Assembly (NCBI RefSeq): GCF_000427805.1
Contig: NZ_ATYS01000010.1
Coordinates: forward strand, 62,001-126,000
DNA: 64,000 nt
From: Budvicia aquatica DSM 5075 = ATCC 35567
GTDB taxonomy: Bacteria > Pseudomonadota > Gammaproteobacteria > Enterobacterales > Enterobacteriaceae
Direction of reading: 5' to 3'
Each line of letters opens with the position of its first letter. Position 1 is the first letter of the stretch. Made by a program: the position numbers and the translations under genes. The notes under the pieces were generated by a model. That model did not search any database, had not been told where the DNA came from, and saw only the letters and a list, made by a program, of their open reading frames with translations. This document shows positions 1 to 8,254 of this stretch, piece by piece.

Positions 1-332
1 AAAATATTCATCCCCATAGGTAACATGAAGTCCGGATACCATCGTCCCTTGCCTTAAAGAGTCATCAATAATGATTCCCGGACCCAACCTGAAAACGCTT
101 AACCCGCCCCATTGCAGCCAACCTTAGCCACACTTCAAATCATCCACACCGGTTTAGCATAAAACATTTACCATACATTCGCTGTTTAATCAGGCAAAAA
201 ACACATCAGTGACAGCGCTTTGGTCATCCTTTCTGACTATTTACCATAATAATCAATGAGTTTTATTGTTGGCTTTTCCATCTTTGCCGGTTATTAGTTA
301 TGTAGTAGTATTTCCGGTTATGTGCCACAAGA
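1..332. other. Upstream region without a recognised gene
   Basis: No gene is recognisable in these 332 bases. The minus strand has a frame open from about position 126 to the window edge (it contains the peptide LGPGIIIDDSL), but it has no good start and may be chance or the edge of another gene. The last 60 bases are AT-rich and presumably hold the promoter of the DUF1266 gene that starts at 333. Confidence 0.4.
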
Positions 333-1055
333 ATGGTTGACCTATTGATGGACCAAGAATATCAACGCTGGCTGTTTACATTTTCCGCTCCGACTGCTGC
401 CCTGAATCTGGAATATGGTGCTTCCTATTTTGCGCCCAACTTCTTCCCAGAAGACTCTTCAATCGATTTAAAAGAGAGCTGGGACATCACCTCTAAACAG
501 GATTTGATCGCAACAGTTATCCGTATGGTTGAGGAAGGCCACGCCGATGAGCTGGCCTATCCTTACTTCTTATGGCATCAGATTTTGCCCGATAGTTGGC
601 AGGCCTTCGTCAACGCACAGGAAGAGCCAAGGCAAATACTGCTGGAGTTTGTCGCTGAAACCGCAGGCATCTGCGGATCCGGTGGCATTCAGGCTTGGGA
701 CCTGAGTCGCATGGGATATCTTTGCCGCATCGGCGTATTAAACGGCTGGTTTACTGAGCGGGAAAGCCTGTGGTTTCAAAGCCGTATTGCCAGTCGTGCC
801 CGCCACTATTACGACAGTTGGCAGCAATATACCAACGGCTTTCTGACCGGCCGGGCCTTCTGGCTGAGCCTGAATGAAGAACGCGATCGCTACAAGCGCT
901 ATGCCTTACACAACAAAGGTAAACTGGATACTAACGTTAGCGTCATCCGTAACCTGTTCACCCGCCCGGATAGCCCCTACCTTAGCGTTGCTTGGGATAT
1001 TGAAATAATTGACATCGATAAGCCGGAATCACTCAGCGAGGTTGACTGGTCATGA
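333..1055 (+). CDS. DUF1266 family protein (YbeU/YbeR-like)
   Basis: A 240-residue protein, Trp/Tyr-rich, with no signal peptide or membrane segment. The centre and C-terminal half (FVAETAGICGSGGIQAWDLSR, then the YLCRIGVLNGW and ARHYYDSWQQY segments) look like the DUF1266 family. In E. coli, YbeR and YbeU of this family are encoded beside the J-proteins DjlB/DjlC and the Hsp70 HscC. Here it overlaps the next gene, a J-domain protein, by 4 bases (ATGA), so the two are translationally coupled. Molecular function is unknown. A role linked to the HscC chaperone system is inferred from this gene order. The start at 333 is not backed by a clear ribosome site, and the second Met (348) is an alternative. 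Confidence 0.75.
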   Translation: MVDLLMDQEYQRWLFTFSAPTAALNLEYGASYFAPNFFPEDSSIDLKESWDITSKQDLIATVIRMVEEGHADELAYPYFLWHQILPDSWQAFVNAQEEPRQILLEFVAETAGICGSGGIQAWDLSRMGYLCRIGVLNGWFTERESLWFQSRIASRARHYYDSWQQYTNGFLTGRAFWLSLNEERDRYKRYALHNKGKLDTNVSVIRNLFTRPDSPYLSVAWDIEIIDIDKPESLSEVDWS

Positions 1056-3778
1056 GCCTGAACTGTTGGGAAATGCTAGGGATAGAACCTACGGACGATC
1101 AGGATATTATCCGTAATGCTTATCGAAAAAAACTGCCGGAATATCACCCGGAAACTAACCCTCAGGGGTTTCAGGATTTACGCCACGCCTATGAAGAGGC
1201 GAAAAAGGGGATTCAGGCTGAATTTGTCCCTGTCTCAGCGCTGTCGCCCAAAGAAGAATTCGAACAAAAACTGCTGCGCACCGATGAGAGTGAACAACAG
1301 CCAGAAGATAGCAGCGAACCTCACCCGGAGCAGGCCGCTATCGACCAGATGCTGGCTGAGTTTGATATCCTGCAAACCCGACCTGACAAACGCTACACCC
1401 CTGAAGGCTGGCATGAATATATTCAGTCATTGGATCTCAACTCATTTGAAGTCATTGACCAGCTACGCTGGCGACTGCTGAAGAAGTGCTACGACACCGA
1501 TTGCATCTCTAAGAAATGCGCCTTAATTCTGGCAGAACGGATGCGCTGGAAACAGCGTTTAACCGAGCTGTCAGATGAACAGGCGCATTATATGGGCCGC
1601 TATTTGGATTTTCTGGAAAAGGGCGATATCTTCGATTTCGAGATCCTATCAGAGATGAGTCTGGGGGCCCAAACCGACTGTGTGCAGTACTTCAACTACA
1701 TCCAGTATCTGTTCTGGGAAAAACCCGCATGGATGCTGAAAGCCTATTTGCAGATGAATACCGCAGTCTATTGGCCGGATATCCCTGAACTCAAAGAGCT
1801 ACTGCCGCGCTGGTATTCTCATGCCGGTTTAGGCTATCAAGAACTGGCTGACTATTGCCTGCAAAGGCTGGCTGATGAACCGGACAGCAATAACTGGCTG
1901 TATCTGTACGCTTCGCAGTGCTCACTGGCTGGTAATGACGAGCGCGCTCTGCCCTACTGGATCCGCCTGCACACCAAAGAGCAACATGCCGCCGCCGAAG
2001 AGTGGCTGATTACCTGGTGTCTGAACCATTCACCGGAACGTTTACCCTTGCTGATTCAGGCGTTTGATCGCCCGCAATATGCCTCAGCTCAAGGGGTGAA
2101 TATTGATGCGATGGAACAGAATTACATTACCCCGACGCAAACGACAACAACCTTAGCTCGCTGGGGCTTGGCGGCTCAGTCTGAATTACCTCAACTGGCA
2201 CAGGATTACGTCGCATGGCGGCTAAGTGATTCACTGCAACACAAAATTCTGCGGCACTTAATACAGGATGACGGCTCGGACCCGCTGCTGCGTTATTATC
2301 GCCATGCCAGTATGCTGACGCTGGGTGAGGAGAGGTTGTTACAGCAAATTCTGGATGAAAAAAGACCTTCAGATCCGCTGGATGCACTAATCCTTAAAGG
2401 GCTGAAACATCAGGCTCAGCAAAGGTTAACCTGGCTACAAACCTCTGCCGTGGTCTCTATTTTCACCAGCTGGCTATATGAACGGCATTTGGGCACCCTG
2501 CCGGATATTTTCAGCGATCGCAATTCAGATGCCTATCGTCAGTGTATTAACTGGCTGGCGCAGCGCCGTTGGATGAGCCCTAAAGAACTGGAACGGCTCT
2601 ATCAGTGTGAACTGTTTTCGGATAATTTAGATATCAGCTATGACTGGATCTGCTTTATTGCGCTCAATAACAATACCCTGTTGCCACAACCGGATGAGCA
2701 CGAAGACTATTGGGAATGGTGCCGCCGCAGTTATCTACTGGTGCTACTGTTAGAGAAACCGGCTGAATCTCTTGAGATGATTCATCAAATAGAACGCTTA
2801 AATCTTCCCCAAGAGCATCCGGCCTATGTGTTCTATCAGCTGATTAAATCTCTTAATCCGACCCAAGGCGATCTGGTACATCAGTATCGGGATAAACTGC
2901 AGCTCAGCAATATCCTGCAGTATCATTCATGGACTCGTTTACCGATTACGCCGGAAAACTTCCTCGACAGCGAGCAGGTGACCATCTCTTATTCTACCGA
3001 CCACTTCTACATGACCAGCCAAGAGTGGCGCGAAAGAATATGGGCTACGCCGGCCTTAAGCCAAATGATTTTCTATGCTGCCTGCGGTTATCACGGAATC
3101 AATAGCCGGACCGACCGCTTTACTCAGCTAATAGAAGAGATTGAGCCGGGCGGCGAAGAAGACAAAGATCTGAAGAAAGCCCTGCTGAATTCCAAGCCGT
3201 TTACCTTATCAAAACACGGCAACAAAACGTTCTTATCTGCACTGGCTGATGCCATTATCAGACTGAATAATGATGTACACCGTACACTTTCCGAAGCACA
3301 GAAAAAAATATTACTCGACGGGCAGTCAAACGTTGAACAGGATATCGCACTGCGCTTAGCGGCGAAGATGATGTTACTGACGTCTTCTTCGCGCTCAAAA
3401 CAGACCGGTAAGGCAAGCCATAGCCAGCCGAGCAAAGTCTGGGAGTTCTGGCGCTTAAACTCACGGCTCAACCGTACCGGATTTGCGGCTCAATTAGTCT
3501 TAGGTTCCCTTGCCTCCTTTATCTTGGCATATTTAATGAGTCGCTCAAGTAGCGCCGTCAGCGGGCAGCTATTGCTGTTGGTTTATTTACTGGTAAACGC
3601 ACTGAGTGCACAAATCCGGCGGTTAAATGATTTAGATTATGCAACACCCGTTAAGATTGGTTTGATATTGATAAGCATTGTATTTCCACCGGTCATATTA
3701 TTTCTGTTATTTAAGCAGGGCGTGCCCTCAGCCACTAAGGCCGGACCACCGGCCAGCGGATGGTTTAATCGTTCATAG
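1052..3778 (+). CDS. J-domain membrane protein with C-terminal DUF805 segment (DjlB/DjlC-like)
   Basis: A 908-residue protein. Residues 1-50 form a J domain (CWEMLGIEP start, YRKKLPEYHPE helix II, then an LRHAYEEAKKG helix). The canonical HPD tripeptide reads HPE (32-34). A long helical, Trp/Leu-rich middle resembles TPR-type solenoids. The last 100 residues carry three hydrophobic helices and the AQIRRLNDLDY signature of DUF805 membrane domains. This suits a membrane-tethered co-chaperone, probably delivering clients to HscC, as the E. coli DjlB/DjlC proteins do for HscC. Here hscC lies about 4.5 kb downstream on the other strand, separated by dmlA and gabD. The partner assignment is inference from family and neighbourhood. 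Confidence 0.75.
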   Translation: MSLNCWEMLGIEPTDDQDIIRNAYRKKLPEYHPETNPQGFQDLRHAYEEAKKGIQAEFVPVSALSPKEEFEQKLLRTDESEQQPEDSSEPHPEQAAIDQMLAEFDILQTRPDKRYTPEGWHEYIQSLDLNSFEVIDQLRWRLLKKCYDTDCISKKCALILAERMRWKQRLTELSDEQAHYMGRYLDFLEKGDIFDFEILSEMSLGAQTDCVQYFNYIQYLFWEKPAWMLKAYLQMNTAVYWPDIPELKELLPRWYSHAGLGYQELADYCLQRLADEPDSNNWLYLYASQCSLAGNDERALPYWIRLHTKEQHAAAEEWLITWCLNHSPERLPLLIQAFDRPQYASAQGVNIDAMEQNYITPTQTTTTLARWGLAAQSELPQLAQDYVAWRLSDSLQHKILRHLIQDDGSDPLLRYYRHASMLTLGEERLLQQILDEKRPSDPLDALILKGLKHQAQQRLTWLQTSAVVSIFTSWLYERHLGTLPDIFSDRNSDAYRQCINWLAQRRWMSPKELERLYQCELFSDNLDISYDWICFIALNNNTLLPQPDEHEDYWEWCRRSYLLVLLLEKPAESLEMIHQIERLNLPQEHPAYVFYQLIKSLNPTQGDLVHQYRDKLQLSNILQYHSWTRLPITPENFLDSEQVTISYSTDHFYMTSQEWRERIWATPALSQMIFYAACGYHGINSRTDRFTQLIEEIEPGGEEDKDLKKALLNSKPFTLSKHGNKTFLSALADAIIRLNNDVHRTLSEAQKKILLDGQSNVEQDIALRLAAKMMLLTSSSRSKQTGKASHSQPSKVWEFWRLNSRLNRTGFAAQLVLGSLASFILAYLMSRSSSAVSGQLLLLVYLLVNALSAQIRRLNDLDYATPVKIGLILISIVFPPVILFLLFKQGVPSATKAGPPASGWFNRS

Positions 3779-3842
3779 GGATAAGCGCCTGTTGGTTTAA
3801 TTTAATCAAGAAGGGCCCGGCAACGGGCTCTAAGAGGCAGCG

Positions 3843-4922
3843 ATGAACAAAACCTACAGAATTGCCGCTATTCCCGGCGACGGTATCGGCAAAGAAGTGT
3901 TACCCGAAGGTATTCGCGTTTTAGAAGCGGCAGCTAAACGCTGGAACCTCAATTTATCCTTTGAAACCTTTGAATGGGCCAGCTGTGACTATTACCAGAC
4001 TCACGGGCAGATGATGCCCGATGACTGGTTTGAGCAGCTCAAATCATTTGATGCTATCTATTTCGGTGCCGTTGGCTGGCCGGAAAAGGTACCGGACCAT
4101 ATCTCTCTCTGGGGCTCACTGCTTAAGTTTCGCCGAGAGTTCGATCAATACGTTAACCTGCGCCCGGTGCGCCTGTTCCCCGGAGTCCCCTGTCCGCTGG
4201 CGGATAAAAAGCCCGGAGATATTGATTTTTACGTGGTGCGTGAAAATACCGAAGGGGAATACTCTTCCCTCGGCGGCAGGATGTTTGAGGGAACCGAGCG
4301 CGAGTTTGTCGTTCAAGAGTCAATTTTCAGCCGCCATGGCGTTGACCGCATTCTGAAATATGCCTTTGAGCTAGCCCAAACGCGCCCGCGCCGGAAACTG
4401 ACTTCAGCCACTAAGTCTAACGGTATGGCAATCAGTATGCCCTATTGGGACGAGCGCTTAGCCCTGATGGCTGAAAACTACCCGGATATCAGCTGGGATA
4501 AACAACATATTGATATTCTTTGCGCCCGTTTTGTCCTAACGCCGGAACGTTTTGACGTGGTCGTCGCATCAAATCTGTTTGGCGATATTCTGTCAGACCT
4601 CGGCCCGGCATGCGCAGGGACTATCGGCATTGCTCCGTCGGCTAACCTGAATCCAGAACGTAACTTCCCGTCGATGTTTGAACCGGTTCACGGTTCTGCC
4701 CCGGATATTTACGGCCAGAATATTGCCAATCCAATTGGCATGATCTGGACCGGTGCCATGATGCTAAGCTTCTTAGGCCAGGGCGATGAGCGTTATCAGG
4801 CAGCCCATGACGGTATTATGTCGGCCATTGAACAAACCATCGCTCAGGGCCAATGTACCCGCGACTTAGGCGGAACGGCATCGACTCAGGAAGTCGGGGA
4901 ATCGATAGCTCGATATTTGTAA
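3843..4922 (+). CDS. dmlA: D-malate / tartrate dehydrogenase (decarboxylating)
   Basis: A 359-residue member of the isocitrate/isopropylmalate dehydrogenase family, matching E. coli DmlA (about 361 residues). It should oxidise D-malate to pyruvate and CO2 with NAD+, and tartrate in related enzymes. Visible motifs are IAAIPGDGIGKEV at the N-terminus, the substrate loop LRPVRLFPG, YVVRENTEGEYSS, TSATKSNGMAISMPYWDE, the metal-binding SNLFGDILSDLGP and EPVHGSAPDIYGQNIANP near the NAD site. It begins at an ATG preceded by a GAGGCAGC sequence and stands alone on the plus strand. A hairpin follows the stop. No dmlR-type regulator is adjacent. Confidence 0.93.
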   Translation: MNKTYRIAAIPGDGIGKEVLPEGIRVLEAAAKRWNLNLSFETFEWASCDYYQTHGQMMPDDWFEQLKSFDAIYFGAVGWPEKVPDHISLWGSLLKFRREFDQYVNLRPVRLFPGVPCPLADKKPGDIDFYVVRENTEGEYSSLGGRMFEGTEREFVVQESIFSRHGVDRILKYAFELAQTRPRRKLTSATKSNGMAISMPYWDERLALMAENYPDISWDKQHIDILCARFVLTPERFDVVVASNLFGDILSDLGPACAGTIGIAPSANLNPERNFPSMFEPVHGSAPDIYGQNIANPIGMIWTGAMMLSFLGQGDERYQAAHDGIMSAIEQTIAQGQCTRDLGGTASTQEVGESIARYL

Positions 4923-4949
4923 TTATTAATATTCCGGTCCATGGTTAAT

Positions 4950-4970
4950 GGGGTGGTTGTACGCCACCCC
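4950..4970 (+). terminator. Possible terminator hairpin after dmlA
   Basis: Seven-base stem GGGGTGG/CCACCCC with a 7-base loop, 27 bases after the dmlA stop. No U-tract follows, so intrinsic termination would be weak. Confidence 0.35.
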
Positions 4971-5095
4971 AGAATCTCAACCGTTTTATCTGCGCTTTGT
5001 GTACTTACTTTTATACCCGTTGCCGTATCCACTATTCCTTTCAAAAGTCGGCTCTCAGGCTTTACCGGCGACGGAAACTGACGGAGGTCATCACC

Positions 5096-6550
5096 ATGCA
5101 ATTAACCGATCAATCGCTGTTTAAACAGCAGGCTTTTATTAACGGTATCTGGCTTGATACCGGAAGTGGCAACCACATTGATGTGACTGACCCGGCCACC
5201 GGCCAAACGCTGGGGCAGATTCCCGATATGGATGAAAATGACACGCTAATGGCAGTGGAAGCCGCGCGCCTTGCCCTTCCCGGCTGGAAAACCATGCCGG
5301 CCCAAAAACGCGCTTCGCTGCTGCGTAAATGGTTTGATCTGATGCTGGAGCACAGCAAAGACTTAGCCATGATAATGACCCGTGAACAGGGAAAACCGCT
5401 GGCAGAAGCCGAAGGCGAAGTCCGTTATGCCGCCTCCTTTATCGAATGGTTTGCCGAACAGTGTAAACGAACCAATGGTGACGTTATTCCTTCACCTTCG
5501 CCGGATAAGCGGCTGATGGTGATTAAACAAGCCATCGGCGTGTGCGCTGCCATTACGCCGTGGAACTTTCCGGCAGCAATGATTACCCGTAAAGCCGGTC
5601 CGGCTCTGGCAGCGGGTTGTACCATGGTACTCAAACCCGCCAGCGAAACGCCTTATTCTGCACTGGCAATGGCCGAACTGGCCCGCAGAGCAGGAATTCC
5701 GGCGGGCGTATTTAACGTTGTTACCGGTAGTGCCAGCCAAATCGGCGGCGTACTGACCGCTCATCCAGAGGTACGCAAGCTGAGCTTTACCGGTTCAACC
5801 GGCATTGGCCGATTATTGATGCGCCAGTGTTCAGACACGGTTAAAAAGGTTTCTCTGGAGCTGGGCGGCAACGCCCCGTTTATTGTCTTTAACGATGCCG
5901 ATATTCCGGCGGCGGTTGAAGGTGCCATCGCCGGGAAATTCCGTAACGCCGGGCAAACCTGTGTCTGCGTCAACCGTTTCTACATTCATCGTGATGTGTA
6001 TAACCAGTTTGCCGAGCTGTTTACCCGCAGAGTGCGCGAACTTAAGGTCGGTAGCGGTTTGGAGAGCGGCGTGGATATCGGGCCGCTAATCCACCAAAAA
6101 GCGGTAGATAAAGTCAGCGAGCTGACTGCCGACGCCATTTCCCGCGGAGCAGAGGTATTAACCGGTGCCGAGCCGCATCCGCTGGGCGGCAACTTTGTCA
6201 CCCCGACAGTGCTGGGCAACGTCCGCCCCGGATCTAAACTGCTGGAAGATGAAATTTTTGGCCCGGTCGCACCGCTGGTCGTCTTTGATGATGAAGATGA
6301 AGTTATCCGGCTGGCTAACGATACTATTTACGGCCTTGCCAGTTATTTTTATAGCAACAACCCGGCCCGAATCTGGCGGGTCAGTGAAGCGCTGGAATAC
6401 GGTATGGTCGGTATCAATACCGGTCTGATCTCTAATGAAGTCAGCCCGTTCGGCGGCGTTAAGCAGTCAGGGCTTGGCCGGGAAGGTTCCGAATACGGCA
6501 TTGATGACTATTTAGAACTGAAGTATTTGTGTCAGGGCAATTTGGGTTAG
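5096..6550 (+). CDS. gabD: NAD(P)-dependent succinate-semialdehyde dehydrogenase
   Basis: The ATG at 5096 is chosen because GACGGAGG lies 8-10 bases upstream and the resulting 484 residues match the GabD length (482 in E. coli). An upstream in-frame start at 4997 gives an unconvincing extension. The aldehyde dehydrogenase fold shows TPWNFP, KPASETPYSA, FTGSTGIGR, the general-base ELGGNAP (Glu), the nucleophile in NAGQTCVCVNR (Cys), EIFGPVAP and the C-terminal SPFGGVKQSGLGREG. It oxidises succinate semialdehyde to succinate at the end of the GABA shunt. No gabT or gabP is adjacent, and it follows dmlA on the same strand after 173 bases, so linked regulation is possible but unproven. Confidence 0.92.
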   Translation: MQLTDQSLFKQQAFINGIWLDTGSGNHIDVTDPATGQTLGQIPDMDENDTLMAVEAARLALPGWKTMPAQKRASLLRKWFDLMLEHSKDLAMIMTREQGKPLAEAEGEVRYAASFIEWFAEQCKRTNGDVIPSPSPDKRLMVIKQAIGVCAAITPWNFPAAMITRKAGPALAAGCTMVLKPASETPYSALAMAELARRAGIPAGVFNVVTGSASQIGGVLTAHPEVRKLSFTGSTGIGRLLMRQCSDTVKKVSLELGGNAPFIVFNDADIPAAVEGAIAGKFRNAGQTCVCVNRFYIHRDVYNQFAELFTRRVRELKVGSGLESGVDIGPLIHQKAVDKVSELTADAISRGAEVLTGAEPHPLGGNFVTPTVLGNVRPGSKLLEDEIFGPVAPLVVFDDEDEVIRLANDTIYGLASYFYSNNPARIWRVSEALEYGMVGINTGLISNEVSPFGGVKQSGLGREGSEYGIDDYLELKYLCQGNLG

Positions 6551-6596
6551 AAACACAGGCGCCTGAATAGCATTACGGCCAAGTTCAAGTGCTGGA

Positions 6597-6973
6597 TCCC
6601 CCGTTTTCACGCGCTGCTGTCCGGGATAAATAGAGTCCACTTCAACCAATTGATGACAAAATGATTCAATTTAGTTTTATCGTAAATTTCGTCCGCAAAA
6701 AGAATGTCGAAATATAATCTTTTTCTAGCGGCCGAGGGGCGATATTTTTAAGCACAATGGGCTCCGGCCCTACCTTTCCTACGGGCGACCCGGCGGCTTT
6801 CGCCGCTACGCCCCCAACGGACAAAGCCGTAGGGAACGGCATTGAACAACACGGAGTGTTGGCCCAAAGGGCTGGCGGCAGGAAGTAGCCAGTAAAGCTC
6901 TCCCTACGTTTGACCCTTTTAAAACCAACATATTGTTGTATTTATCCCGGACGGTAGCGCGTTTTCACGGGGA
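6597..6973. repeat. Noncoding element bounded by imperfect inverted repeats
   Basis: The 537-base gap 6551-7087 has no gene but is structured. The arm at 6597-6631 contains CGCGCTGCTGTCCGGGATAAAT, and the arm at 6940-6973 contains its near-perfect inverted copy. The inner 13 bases (GTCCGGGATAAAT) match exactly, followed by three positions with two mismatches and then a matching CGCGCT. Just outside, GTTTTCAC occurs in the same orientation in both arms. The interior has further self-complementary stretches (CCTACGG at 6779 with CCGTAGG at 6829, and GGCGGCTTTCGCCG). No transposase frame is present. It may be a miniature transposable element or a structured intergenic repeat; family unknown. Confidence 0.55.
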
Positions 6974-7087
6974 TGACGCCCTTGGGGCAATGGGGAGGAT
7001 GACTCACGACAGTAGCTGTCATTCACATTATGATTTTGGCTCAATAACTAAAGAGCACGGCCTAATAACCTAGGGACTCAAGCGCCC

Positions 7088-7477
7088 TCACTCAACCCAA
7101 TACGCCAGCCGTTCGCCGGGCTGGAGATTCTCACGTTGGTAATAAAAAACCCGGTCAAAATTCACCTTAAAGCTTTCGGCGGTGACGCTAAACGCAAGCC
7201 CGTCATCGGAATATAAATCAAGCTTTCTGATATCACCCGCGGGCAGGCCTACGTTCGCCCTGATAAAGTCACTGTCCACATCGCAATACCAATCCATCTC
7301 ACCCTGTATATAAATCGGGTTTTCGGCAATAATTTCCAGAGTATGGTAATAGGAGCGATCGTTACTCCCACTGATAATTAGTCGCCCGGGGTCATAGCGG
7401 AAAATGGAGAAGTCCTGCAGGCCGCAACGTTGGACATAATTTTTAATCATTAATATTAAGTCATGATCACACATCAA
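7088..7477 (-). CDS. Hypothetical protein, 129 residues
   Basis: Not recognised. It is a soluble, acidic protein rich in Asp, Tyr and Phe, with no signal peptide or membrane segment. Alternating hydrophobic stretches (RLIISGSNDRSYYHTLEII, YIQGEMDWYCDVDSDFI) suggest a small beta-rich fold. The start is either of two adjacent Met codons; the upstream AGGGAGATAAG is a good ribosome site. It diverges from the YcxB-like gene at 7632 with 154 bases between them. Its length and position near small solo genes would fit an accessory protein, but no function can be assigned. Confidence 0.6.
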   Translation of the reverse strand: MMCDHDLILMIKNYVQRCGLQDFSIFRYDPGRLIISGSNDRSYYHTLEIIAENPIYIQGEMDWYCDVDSDFIRANVGLPAGDIRKLDLYSDDGLAFSVTAESFKVNFDRVFYYQRENLQPGERLAYWVE

Positions 7478-7631
7478 ATTTGTCTTATCTCCCTATAAAA
7501 TTAATCTATTAACAATATAAATTGATACCAACCCCGCCAACATCCGCACTAGGAAAATGGCCATCCCCCCTATAAACTACCCGGATTAGCGCCAGCGGAC
7601 AGGTGAATTTACTCAACCAGGTAACTCTATT

Positions 7632-8219
7632 ATGGACAATACTCAACCCGAACTATTCGATGGCGATATCGGCCCCGTCAGATATACCTTCAACGTACCC
7701 GGCCTGTCGTTTGAGCGTTATTGCAAAGGCAGTGCAATAACCATGCAGCCTCTTGAGGCGCCAAGATCCATTTTTCAATCAATCAATAACCTGATTATAT
7801 GGTTGGTCATTGCTATTGGGGTAATGTTCTCAATCCAGATAGTAACCGAGAGATCGGACAGGACAATATTGGGTGTATACCTGTTTCTTTTTGCTCTACT
7901 GTTTTTATTTCCCATTATTATGGGTGTTATAAGTTCTAAACGCCGAACCAAAAAACGATATTCCGATATAGCGTCATGCCTAAACGGATACACCCTAGTC
8001 TTAGGGGAGAAAGGCCTAAAATCAGTCACTACCAAGGGAATAGTCATATATCCATGGCTAGCGGTCAGTGATTTGGCTAGCCATAAGGGCATTGATTATA
8101 TTGCGATCTACCCAAACGGATTTCTGTGGATACCTGAAGATCTTGAGGGCTATAACAGCATTGAAGTGAACGCTTTTATTCTACAAAAGATGGCTGCTGA
8201 ACCTAACATCGCAGCTTGA
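7632..8219 (+). CDS. YcxB-like two-helix membrane protein
   Basis: A 195-residue protein. Residues about 51-72 and 78-98 form two hydrophobic helices separated by a short charged loop (TERSDRT) and followed by a positive stretch (SSKRRTKKR). A soluble C-terminal domain includes YTLVLGEKGLKSVTTKGIVIYPW and YIAIYPNGFLWIPED. That layout, with the soluble domain sensing W/Y-rich segments, matches the YcxB C-terminal-domain family of uncharacterised inner-membrane proteins. It converges on hscC across a terminator and seems to be a single-gene unit. Function is unknown. Confidence 0.65.
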   Translation: MDNTQPELFDGDIGPVRYTFNVPGLSFERYCKGSAITMQPLEAPRSIFQSINNLIIWLVIAIGVMFSIQIVTERSDRTILGVYLFLFALLFLFPIIMGVISSKRRTKKRYSDIASCLNGYTLVLGEKGLKSVTTKGIVIYPWLAVSDLASHKGIDYIAIYPNGFLWIPEDLEGYNSIEVNAFILQKMAAEPNIAA

Positions 8220-8224
8220 TAACG

Positions 8225-8250
8225 TAAAAAAATGCGGCCTTTCGGCCGCA
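8225..8250 (-). terminator. Rho-independent terminator of hscC
   Basis: Stem TGCGGCC/GGCCGCA with a 4-base loop. On the minus strand it is followed by a run of seven T, just past the hscC stop. It may also stop the convergent YcxB-like transcript. Confidence 0.85.
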
Positions 8251-8254
8251 GATA

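Noticed and set aside
1-126. Minus-strand open frame at the window edge (LGPGIIIDDSLRQGT...)
   Set aside because: No start codon, family or ribosome site; may be the edge of a gene but cannot be supported.
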